The notes below the pieces were generated by a model. That model was not told the DNA's origin. It saw nothing but the letters and a program-made list of their open reading frames with translations, and made no database searches. From Tubulanus polymorphus (Eukaryota > Nemertea > Palaeonemertea > Tubulaniformes > Tubulanidae), in assembly GCF_964204645.1 (NCBI RefSeq), contig NC_134029.1:14624850-14688849 (forward strand): a DNA stretch of 64,000 bases. The letters run 5' to 3'. A program made the translations under genes and the position numbers. Positions 55,771 through 64,000 of this stretch are shown here, one piece after another. Numbering within the stretch: position 1 is the first letter of the stretch; each line of letters starts with the position of its first letter.

Positions 55771-56448
55771 GGCTGACCCGCCCATTTCTTCCCAACTCGT
55801 AAGGATTTGGGGTTTCTGGCTGAACCAGCCCTCATGGTTCATGACTCCAAGATCTAGACAATTTTCCTTGGAGTCGGCGCCTTTCATTCCAATGGTTTCA
55901 TGGTGACATCGCTTCCATATCTGGCATAGTGCGTATGAACGAAGGAACGTTGTTGAACGAATGTAGTAAGTCAGGGGTGATGACTGCCTGTACACCAGTA
56001 GTGGTCGACTGACTGTCCAGTCATTCGGGTTCAGTCGCCACTTCACTGCACAGTTTGTGCCAGTGGATAGGCTCATCGTTCCCTCATACAAGGGGTTCTC
56101 GGGAAGCTCCACTGTGCTAAGTCCATGGATTGGACAGAGTGCATAGCTTCATAGCTTTGAAATTTGAAATTCTCATGGCGGAGTAGGCTGACTTGTGTGA
56201 GGGGAGCTCCCGATTAAAATCGTTGTGTGATTTAAGTTACGGGAAACTTAAAGTCAAAGGTGTCTTGCAATTGTTGAAAGGCGTATTGCGATCATACGGA
56301 CAATCATTTCTACGTGAGTTCTTGCATCTATTTGCACCTATTCGATGCTGTAGTACTTGTCTATTCTAACGAAAATATACTATTGAAGTTTGACATTAGT
56401 TCAAATGTACTCGCTCTTGCAAAACGTGTACTTCAATAACCGTTCCAC
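55771..56448. other. Leader upstream of the LINE ORF1
   Basis: Mixed GC-rich then AT-rich sequence without a recognised gene. Minus-strand frames here have no signatures. It is probably element 5' UTR. Confidence 0.4.
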
Positions 56449-57419
56449 ATGAGTAGCTTTCAGTCCGATCCGGCAAAGTCGATGAATAGAGATACAAGCC
56501 TGGCAGTCACGCCATCTGACCATAATAGAACTGCAAGTAAAAGATCTATGGACTCTATGTCACCAGATCCTTCAATTATTAGTCCGGATCACAAAATATC
56601 AGCTTCAAGTAGTGACGAAATAAATAATCATGATATTTTGGCGCGTCTGGAGAACATCGAAATTAATATGCCAGGAAACTCTTTCGATGAAAGAGTGTCT
56701 GAAATGTTTGATATCATTCGAGGCTTGAGTAGACGGCTTGAAATAGCGGAACACAAGATAGAGGAACTGAAACAAGAAAATATCGAGCTCAGGTATCGAT
56801 CAATAAGGCAAAACTTGCTCGTCTTCAATGTTCCTGAAACTCCGAATGAAACCTGTCTCAAGTGGCCCGTAACTTTTTAACTGAGAAAATGAAAGTTACT
56901 CTCACTTCAGAAAGCTGTAAAGCTGTTTTAGACATAGCTCATCGTATCGGATCAAGAAGTAAGCGCCCAATAGTTATCCTCTTCACAACGCGTTGCGGTA
57001 AAATTGAAGCTATGACGTATAGCAAAAACCTAAAAAGTTCAAATTACTACGTACGAGACCAACTACCCCGAGAAATGAATGATAGAGCAGCCGCCCAAAT
57101 CAACGACTTCAAAGCGCTAAAAAGCAATGAACAAAACCGTGTGAGAATGGTTCGAGATATGCTCATACTGAATGGAGAAATCGAGCGACCAGAGCTTTCT
57201 CGCAACCCACTAACACCTGACATAATGGATTTAGTTGAAATTGACGAAACCGAATTAATTCAATCCGAAATAAAATCTATCGAAAATTGTGAGATTCGTG
57301 CGAGTACAATTAGTACTGAAAAGGTTCACGCATTGCTTGACTTAAACACTAGTATTAAGATCATCACTCTCTTATCCAAATTCATTTGCAAAAATAGTGA
57401 CCGCTTACCACTACCCTGA
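56449..57419 (+). pseudogene. LINE ORF1 protein, coiled coil plus RNA-binding domain (one frameshift)
   Basis: ATG at 56449, a polar Ser-rich start, then a coiled coil (FDERVSEMFDIIRGLSRRLE, IAEHKIEELKQENIELRYRS) and RQNLLVFNVPE, the first strand of an RRM-like fold. A frameshift near 56850 leads to ARNFLTEKM, DIAHRIGSRSKRPIVILF, KNLKSSNYYVRDQLPREMN and a C-terminal region ending at TGA 57417-57419. This order is that of L1/CR1-type ORF1 proteins, which trimerise and coat element RNA. The 3' flank 57420-57606 ends in ttggattataaataaaaata, like a LINE tail, before any ORF2. Confidence 0.8.
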
Positions 57420-57605
57420 TAGCATGTTCTCATTTTAATTTCCCCCAGTGTTTTTCTTTATTCGTTAGTTTTGCGTCACTCTTTTCATGTGTTTATGTAT
57501 GTAATTATATGTTCAACCTGTCCATAATGGATTTTTCCCGCGTGAAAGGTATCGTTCTTATGTATCGTATGTCAGTTTGATGTTAATAAATTGGATTATA
57601 AATAA

Positions 57606-59503
57606 AAATAGCTTTATACGCGTTCTCCGCTGAGCTCTCACTCCCTTCACTAGTCTTCTGCTGTGGCATCCGGTGGCCTCTTATCGTCTAAATCTTGTGG
57701 GGCCGGGAGCGCCCAACTGAGTTTGTTTAACCCCGCCTGGTTCTGGGCTTTTCGTGTTCGAGACTGCTTACGTTTTCTCGCCCGAATGCTTAGCTTGGTC
57801 GACGCATCATTTTTCAGCGAAAAGATATCTAATATAAATGCCGCCTTGGCTGGTGTGTCACTACCAACTGAAATTCCATGCAATAAAAGCACTGCTTGCA
57901 GGCTGTCTGTTCTTGATCTGGCATCTGTTAGTGAAATACAACGGTTAATTATGTGTTCGCCATCTAAAACTTGTATGTTAGACCCCATACCGACTCATTT
58001 ACTTAAAAATTTTAGTGTTCTACCATGTATAGCTCCAGTAGTCTGTAACATTGTCAATGATTCCTTGGCAAGTGGTGCTGTTCCCACAGAATTCAAACAG
58101 GCAATTGTTACCCCGCTTCTTAAGAAACCGACTTTGGACCGCCGTGTTTTAGATAATTATCGGCCTGTGTCTAACCTTGGTTTCTTATCCAAGATTTTAG
58201 AGAAGGTAGTTGCGAGGAGATTTCGCCATCATATGTCATATAACGGCCTCTATGAGTGCCTACAATCAGCCTACAGAGCTGGGCATAGCACCGAAACAGC
58301 CTTAGTCAGGGTGCAAAACGACATTCTGTGTGCTTTTGACAAGAAGCAGGTAGTTGGATTGGTGCTGCTCGATTTATCAGCAGCATTCGATACTGTCAAT
58401 CATGAAGTTCTTCTTAATCGACTAAAAGACTGTGTTGGGTTAGAAGGCAGCACACTTAATTGGTTTAGGTCCTACTTGGACAATAGAACTCAATGCGTTT
58501 GTGTTGATGGTCACATGTCGTCCCCTTGTAGGCAGGGTTCTGTCTTAGGCCCTTTGCTGTTTTCGATCTACATGAGCCCACTAGGCGAAATAATTCGTAA
58601 ACATGGTATCTGCTACCATTTTTTTGCTGATGACAGCCAGCTCTACATTTGTTTCCATCCTGCTGATAGTGTAGATGCAATCTCTAAACTTGAGACTTGT
58701 ATTGCAGAGGTTCGAGAGTGGATGACTAGAAATTTCTTAAAATTTAATGATGACAAGACTGAATTTCTGATCATCCATTCTCGTCAACAGAACTTTTCTG
58801 CCCTGCCCAACAGCTGTAAATGTTGGTGGTCACATGATTCAACGGAGTAGTGTCGTAAGAAATCTAGGTGGTTATTTTGATGAGCACATGTCCATGGATA
58901 ATCACATCAGAAATATTTGTAAATCTTGCTACCTTCATTTGAGGAACATTGGGCTCATCCGGAGTTGCATTAGTTACTTCTAGGCTGGATGGGCTCAATG
59001 CTCTACTCATTGGTATTCCGCAAACCACACTTTCCCTTTTACAAAGAGTTCAAAATAATGCTGCCCACCTTGTGACTGGCACTCCAAGAGGTGACCATAT
59101 TTCCCCAGTTTTGAAAAGCCTTCATTGGCTTCCAGTTGAGAAAAGAATCCAATTTAAGGTGCTCGTTTTAACATACAAGTGTGTTCATGGCCTAGCTCCA
59201 ACCTACCTACAACAACTAGTTCAACTTTATACACCAAGTCGTTCATTAAGATCTTCTGGAGAACTCCTTTTGTCCCAACCTAGAAGCAGGCTGACGTCGT
59301 TTGGAGATCGCTCTTTTTCATGTGCTGCTCAACGTATGTGGAATAAGCTCTCTATTTCTATTAGAGCATCTGACAGCTTAGCGATTTTCAGGCCATGTCT
59401 GAAAACGCATCTGTTTTCATAACTGGTACAAAAGTGTCTTTGATCGCATTTTTTTGTGGATACAGGCACCATAAATACATTAATAATAATGATAATAATA
59501 ATC
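57606..59503 (+). mobile_element. CR1-superfamily LINE fragment, endonuclease missing
   Basis: The reverse transcriptase and C-terminal part of a CR1/L2-like ORF2 end in an (AAT)-rich tail at 59470-59503 (aataataatgataataata). The coding start near 57663 lacks an endonuclease, so this copy is 5' truncated or deleted. Whether the ORF1 at 56449 belongs to it is unclear. Confidence 0.8.
57663..59422 (+). pseudogene. CR1-like reverse transcriptase with frameshifts
   Basis: Conserved CR1 blocks: SFFSEKISNI near 57810, DPIPTHLLK near 57985, DNYRPVSNLGFLSKILEKVV near 58155, SAYRAGHSTETAL near 58270, VLLDLSAAFDTVNHEVLL near 58365, QGSVLGPLLFSIYMSPL near 58535 and FFADDSQLY near 58620. After a frameshift near 58815 come a VRNLGGYFDEHMSM stretch, a stop near 58982 and another shift. 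Then LLQRVQNNAAHLVTGTPR and LKSLHWLPVEKRIQFKVLVL follow to 59422. The residues before 57800 do not resemble CR1 and may be flanking sequence. The copy is inactive. Confidence 0.85.
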
Positions 59504-60294
59504 TGTTAAACCGATTGTCAGGTTTTCTACCGTGTAGTGCATCAAGTTGCCTAGGGCAGGGAGCATTTTCCTGGGCTTCCCCAAAACATTAGTTTTAGAT
59601 TGGTAATGTCCAGGATATGACAGGATATGACACTCATGAGAGAACTGAATTTTCAGTCCCTCCTACGTAGGGAATGTCTGACTTGCCATGTGTTCCGGCG
59701 TTCATGGATTGCAATCTAGTCCCTGGAGATATCGGCCTCATAATATTTTTCTCGTCGTCAAGGCTCACGTTAATATATTCCTTCTAGATGAATGGATTCG
59801 GTTCTAAACTCCCGCAGCAGATCCAGAATTCGCTGTTCCAGGTCCTGCTTGGGTCACACTACCCTGCTTTTCCGATTGGTGCGCCCCAAGGAACAATATC
59901 AGAACATTGAAGGGTCCCTTAGGCTTTCTGAAAGCCCTGGTCGCGGACTTTTTTCTTTACGGGCACTCGTGGACGAGCAGCCAAGGTTAAGGCAAGTGGT
60001 TGAGGACGATGGTAGAGGCACATTCTCTCGCCCTAGCCCTTTCGTATGGTGCTTACTTGAGCCCACAGAGTGGCCATGTGATTTAAGGCTTTCGTCTCCA
60101 GTTCGCGTATGTCTCGCCTTGTGAGACATCCTCCGGGCATAAGACCCAAAGGTTTATGAGGTACACCTCTCCTGCAACGGGATATGCTGGGAGGTATAGC
60201 AGGCTCTGCCCCCCCCCCCCCGGCCAATTGGGTGACATCGATCGCCTTGATGTGGGCATGATGTTTGACCTTCCAGGGTAGACAGCTCTCTCAG
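59504..60294. other. GC-rich non-coding stretch after the CR1 fragment
   Basis: No recognised gene. A C10 run lies near 60211-60220. Composition resembles the block at 54.7-56.2 kb, suggesting that the CR1 copy may have inserted into one larger repeat. Confidence 0.4.
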
Positions 60295-60517
60295 CTAAAA
60301 TTTGTATTTCTGAGGGATACTTATGTGGGGTACAGGATATTCCCGCCCTCCTTCCCCACTCGGCTCTTTGCGCAGAGTTTCAGAACAAATTGGGTCATGT
60401 GGCTCGTGGCAGCTCCTCCGTACAGGACGGGGTACTCCAAAAAATGTTTAGTGGTATAGTTCCCAAACTAAGGTAACTTCTAAAATACGTAAGTATCCCT
60501 CAGAAATACAAATTTTA
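60295..60517. repeat. Foldback element with 28-bp arms
   Basis: ctaaaatttgtatttctgag then ggatactta (60295-60322) is complementary to taagtatccctcagaaatac then aaatttta (60489-60517). The 165 bp between are GC-rich with no frame of note. Confidence 0.8.
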
Positions 60518-61266
60518 CTCAGGAAAATTATGATATTCATTTTGTGTATTCATTTGAAAATTACCAACATCTATTAGAGTTCCAGCTGAGATGAATAGTT
60601 AAGTATCTATTTAATAAAATCCATACAACCTCAGTATATCTCGATCCCCTTGGACTGAAAAAGTACCTTTGGGCTAAGAAGTCCCCAGCTTTTGTGAAAT
60701 TTTTAGTTGTGACTACCTGATTTGCATTAACAATAATGACAATTTTTGACTCTTCTTTAAACATTGCCTCCAATATCTCTATATAGGTTAAGTACTTATT
60801 TGAAGCAAGAGCTTTAGCTAATGTATAGTAGCTTCATCAGGTAAATGAGTAGTCAATGGAAAAGCAAAAGTATTTATAGGCAGAGTGACAGTCAACTAAA
60901 AAGTTCTATATGGTACTACTCATCTCATTGTTTGTTCTACACCCGGTTAACATGGCTTGTCTACAAATCTTTCAATATCTCTGTAACTAAGCAGGCAAAA
61001 ATGACAAATGAAGTTTTTATACTTGTGTTTTGAGGGCAACCTATTATTCATTCAATCAATTATTCTTACAAACTCAGTGAACAGTAAAGTATACCTGGTA
61101 ATGCTATTTATGAAGTATGCAATATGTTTGTTACCTGTCTTCAATATTTTGTCCCATTACTGTTTGCTCAAAACAGGGAGAAATACATGGTGCAGCCACA
61201 TCCTAGTTTCTTCCACATTTTGCCCACCGGTATGTATAACAACCACGGTTGTCTTTTCAATTTTAG
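60518..61266. other. DMXL intron, no gene recognised
   Basis: AT-rich, with no repeats or exons noted before the acceptor at 61266. Confidence 0.5.
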
Positions 61267-61396
61267 CTCTGTCATCAAAGGTAGCCAGCACTAATACGCC
61301 GAGAAATGATTCTATGTCTCATGGATTCATATATATTGCACATCCAAGGGCCGTTTCAGGATTCACATGGAGAAAAACAAGCAAATATATGCCAAA
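61267..61396 (+). CDS. DMXL: DMXL exon f (phase 1/2)
   Basis: The acceptor is cttttcaattttag and the donor gtaaga. It encodes a variable Ser/Thr/Asn-rich start (LSSKVASTNTPRNDS) and then FIYIAHPRAVSGFTWRKTSK followed by YMP. This stretch is nearly invariant in DMXL proteins (HPRAVTGFSWRKTSKYMPR in vertebrates) and is the strongest single identification in the window. Confidence 0.95.
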
Positions 61397-61474
61397 GTAA
61401 GATGTTGAACGTTTAACCTTTCCATTTTGAATTGAACCATTTCGTTCATACCATTTCTTTCATTTTTGTTCCAG

Positions 61475-61660
61475 TGGTTCAGTGGCAAACATGCTTATGA
61501 CATCTTGTAATGATGGAATCTGTAGAATTTGGTGTGAAACTATTGTTCCTGATGATGGCCTTATTGACTTGTATCGCTTGGATGTTGCTAGTGTCCAGCA
61601 TCCAAAATATCACACTATCCGTTACAGAGATAGGTTCCTTCAGCGACTGAAATATGTGAA
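61475..61660 (+). CDS. DMXL: DMXL exon g (phase 2/2)
   Basis: The acceptor is catttttgttccag and the donor gtaagtaa, 78 bp after exon f. It encodes GSVANMLMTSCNDGICRIWC then ETIVPDDGLIDLYRL and ends RDRFLQRLKYVK. It corresponds to GSVCNVLLTSCHDGVCRLWAETLLPED of DMXL2. The next exon is beyond the window. Confidence 0.95.
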
Positions 61661-61944
61661 GTAAGTAAGCAATGATCTTTGTCTCATATTTTGATAGATT
61701 TTCAAACACTTTTGAAATGCGTTGTAGCACTGTTGTAAATGTGGAGGTTTGTCAAGATTCGAAAACCTTTTGTGAAATAGTTGTTTCCCAAAGGGCAAAA
61801 AGTATTAACTTTAGAAAGCCTGGTGGAGCACCATTGAATAACAAAAGTCTTGATGTATAATAATACAAAAAGAAAATATAAAAGAAAATATAGCTGCAAA
61901 GCAGTGATAACGGGTTTTCTGCACAGTCTTAGAATCCTGTTCAA
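61661..61944. other. DMXL intron, no gene recognised
   Basis: AT-rich. acgggttttctgcacag near 61910 resembles one arm of the hairpin family at 17.4 kb. Confidence 0.4.
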
Positions 61945-62240
61945 CGGTGGATTTCAACAAAGCATTTGATAAGGCTCAACATCAGCCATTGCTAAACAGG
62001 CTATTAGGAAACCGTATCAATGATAGGTCGCCCAAATGGCTCAGCAGTTATCTCTGAACGGAAACTTGTAACCGAAATCAACGGAACGCCTCATCTTGGA
62101 ATTAGACGGTCTAACTAGTGGAGTCACGCAAGGTAGTATCCTAAGTCGTCTTCTGTTTAATGTCCTGACAAATGACATACACAGTAATCCAAAATATACC
62201 AGACCGAGTAAATTTCCAAAACGACCTTAACACACTGTTC
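61945..62240 (+). pseudogene. Decayed reverse-transcriptase fragment, copy 2
   Basis: It reads VDFNKAFDKAQHQPLLNRLL and WLSSYL, then in shifted frames SGVTQGSILSRLLFN and LTNDIHSNPK. These are RT blocks around the A-box and the QG box. Stops and frameshifts throughout. Homologous to 15405-15615. Confidence 0.75.
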
Positions 62241-62254
62241 GGCCAAAAAACTTT

Positions 62255-62470
62255 TCCGACAAAACCACGGGTGACAAAACCAAAATTATGAATTGTCGCG
62301 GGTGACAAAACCAAAATATTGAATTGTCACGGGCGAAAAAACAAAAATAATGAATTGTCGCGGGCGATGAAACCAAAATAATGAATTGTCGCAGACGACA
62401 AAAACAAAATATTGAATTGTTGCGTGCGACAAAACCAAAATAATGAATTGTCGTGGGCGACAAAACCAAA
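62255..62470. repeat. 31-bp minisatellite, left block
   Basis: About seven units of a 31-bp repeat built from gacaaaa, ccaaaataatgaattgtcg and cgggc, with point variation. The array stops at the family X copy and resumes at 63722. Confidence 0.9.
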
Positions 62471-63721
62471 CTAGGGGTCCAGGGACACCATGCTCACTTA
62501 AGAAGTGGTTTCAAATGCGCAACAATCTAACAATTTCAATACATAACGCCCTCTAGTGACCATATACAAAAACCAATGACCTTGAAACCCACCACAATCA
62601 TAGAACATGTGAGCAGTTATGATTTTGTAATCGATTGTGATAACAAAATATGCCTCGTTACCAATTTAATATGGAAATACTAAGTTATTCTACTATTCAA
62701 CGCCCCCCGGTGACCATATGCAAAACCCAATGACCTTAAAACTCACCCCAATCGTAGTACATGTCATGAAATACAACTTTGCAATTGATCATAGTAACAA
62801 AATATGCCTAGGTACCAATCTAATAAGGAAATGCTAAGCCATTCTACTATTCAACGCCCCTTGGTGACTATATGGAATAACTTATGTCCTTAAAAACTCA
62901 CCACAATCATAGACGATGTCATGAACTACAACTTTGCAATTGATCATGGTAACAAAATATGCCTTGGTACAAATATAGCAATACTAAGTTATTGTATTAT
63001 TCAACGCCCCCTGATGGCCACATACAAAAACCAATGACCTTGAAACTCACCAAAATCATAGAACACGTTATGGGCTACAACTTTCCAATTGAATATAGTA
63101 ACACAATATGCTTAGGTATCAATTTAATGTGGAAAAACTTTTTCCCACCTACGAATGAGTACTGATGACACCAAGATGGCCGCCAATTGCGTCATAATTG
63201 GCTGATCAAAGATACCTGTCCCAGGTATAAAACATCCCTCTCTAAAGAATACCCATCAGCAATTGCAATGAGAAATGGCAAACCAGTAGGAAGCTACGGG
63301 ACCTAGAATTCTGGCCAAAATTGACATTTTTGGGCACTAAAAAGGTCATAGGACGGCCATCTTGAGTCAGATCGACCCAATTTTCTTATGCTGATGGGCC
63401 TTTGGTAGATTCAAATATAAACGAAAGATCAAGGTAATTGATCAAAGCGTCTTCAAAATTTCCCACGAAAACTTCGAAAATGTTTAAAAATTGCTGATTT
63501 TGGCAAACAACAATGGCTGCCAGTCGGCCATCTTGAATCTGACAGGGCCAGTTTTTGGGCTGACGATGTGTCTAGGGTAGATACATGTATAAACCAAATA
63601 TCAAGACATTTCCTTGAAGCGTCTTCAAAACTTCCCAAAATAACTGGATTCCGTCTATGGACGGACAGACGGACGAAAAGTGAACGCAATAGCCCGCTGG
63701 GACTAAAGTCCCAAGTGGGCT
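62471..63721 (-). mobile_element. Family X copy 5, full length, inserted in the minisatellite, 1251 bp
   Basis: In complement it starts agcccacttgggactttagt at 63721, has a gtccg-rich stretch at 63655-63675, the 5' body and four core modules. It ends ggacccctag at 62471. Flanking bases in complement are T before and T after. Because it interrupts a regular array, its borders are defined independently of alignment to other copies. Confidence 0.9.
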
Positions 63722-64000
63722 AAAAATAATTGTCGTGGGCGACAAAACCAAAATATTGAATTGTCGCGGGCGAAAAAAAAACAAACTAATGAATTGTCGC
63801 GGGCGACAAAACCAAACTAATGAATTGTCGGGGGCGATAAAACCAAACTAATGAATTGTCGCGGGCGATAAAACAAAAATATTGAATCGTCGCGGGCGAT
63901 AAAACCAAAATAATGAATCGTCGCGGGCGTCAAAATCAAAATAATGAATTGTCGCGGGTGACAAAACCAAAATAATGAATTGTCGCGGGCGATAAAACCA
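63722..64000. repeat. 31-bp minisatellite, right block, continues beyond window
   Basis: About nine units with ccaaaataatgaattgtcg, or an actaatgaattgtcg variant, and cgcgggcga. Units vary in gacaaaa versus gataaaa. The array runs off the window edge. Confidence 0.9.

Larger units (their letters stand above)
13305..61660 (+). other. DMXL: DMXL / Rabconnectin-3 alpha gene, N-terminal WD40 exons (gene span)
   Basis: Seven exons joined in phase (0/0, 0/1, 1/2, 2/0, 0/1, 1/2, 2/2) encode about 239 residues that match the early part of DMXL1/2 from memory of the family: AASY.N.VCIFEP, QW.QTG, SRLLTA, LWQCRT, NDRLVKVWY, HPRAVSGFTWRKTSKYMP and TSCNDGICRIW. DMXL proteins are very large WD40 proteins that partner WDR7 (Rabconnectin-3 beta) to promote assembly and acidifying activity of the V-ATPase, related to yeast RAVE. 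Introns here are large (up to about 15 kb) and packed with transposons. The start codon and most of the protein lie outside the window. Confidence 0.88.

Noticed and set aside
54660-56112. Minus-strand frames of 71-116 codons in the GC-rich block
   Set aside because: They follow the GC-rich repeat composition and are not kept between the diverged repeat units.
63722-64000. Regularly spaced repeat resembling a CRISPR array
   Set aside because: Units are contiguous 31-bp minisatellite repeats without unique spacers, in a eukaryotic intron; no Cas genes.
1-64000. tRNA, rRNA or snRNA genes
   Set aside because: I looked for the tRNA T-loop consensus and for rRNA-like stretches by eye and saw none with supporting acceptor stems; a covariance-model scan would be needed to exclude them.

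Overview
This is animal nuclear DNA, not bacterial. It has spliced exons with GT..AG borders, LINEs, a Penelope-like element, a Helitron, a Maverick/Polinton-type element and long AT-rich introns. The density and kinds of repeats suggest a marine invertebrate. I cannot name the phylum from the sequence alone.

The backbone of the window is one host gene on the + strand: the N-terminal WD40 part of a DMXL/Rabconnectin-3 alpha protein. Seven exons run over about 48 kb: 13305-13376, 18044-18122, 21685-21829, 37219-37285, 52183-52222, 61267-61396 and 61475-61660. Every splice phase fits its neighbour. Almost everything else after 13.3 kb therefore lies in introns of this gene.

Layout: 1-4.1 kb, a broken Jockey-like LINE. 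6.0-8.7 kb, three tandem 910-bp units, each holding a long foldback. 8.8-10.5 kb, the first of five copies of a non-coding family called family X here, with a 5' stem-loop, subterminal inverted repeats, about 150-bp tandem core modules and T|T insertion. These traits match Helentron-associated (HINE/DINE-1/pearl-type) elements. 13.8-14.6 kb, a pogo-like element with TA duplication. 18.7-20.7 kb, a Polinton-like remnant abutting a Penelope GIY-YIG fragment with a hammerhead-like motif. 22.3-23.8 kb, an unclassified repeat. 24.4-29.9 kb, a decayed minus-strand Helitron interrupted by a 1069-bp hAT-like element. 31.8-37.2 kb, a family X copy split by a 4453-bp Polinton-like element with about 700-bp terminal inverted repeats and a 6-bp target duplication. 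38-43 kb, exons of a nested plus-strand gene. 47.5-51.4 kb, a spliced, transposase-like, PHD-containing nested gene on the minus strand with a 438-bp internal duplication. 54.6-59.5 kb, a LINE ORF1 and a CR1-type reverse transcriptase. 62.2-64 kb, a 31-bp minisatellite split by a family X copy.

The best candidate for something little described is the Polinton-like lineage. Two unlinked copies keep the same pair of small membrane-protein genes, and the fuller copy has lost the polymerase palm but kept long, gene-bearing inverted repeats. Most element proteins are frameshifted or carry stops and are described as relics.
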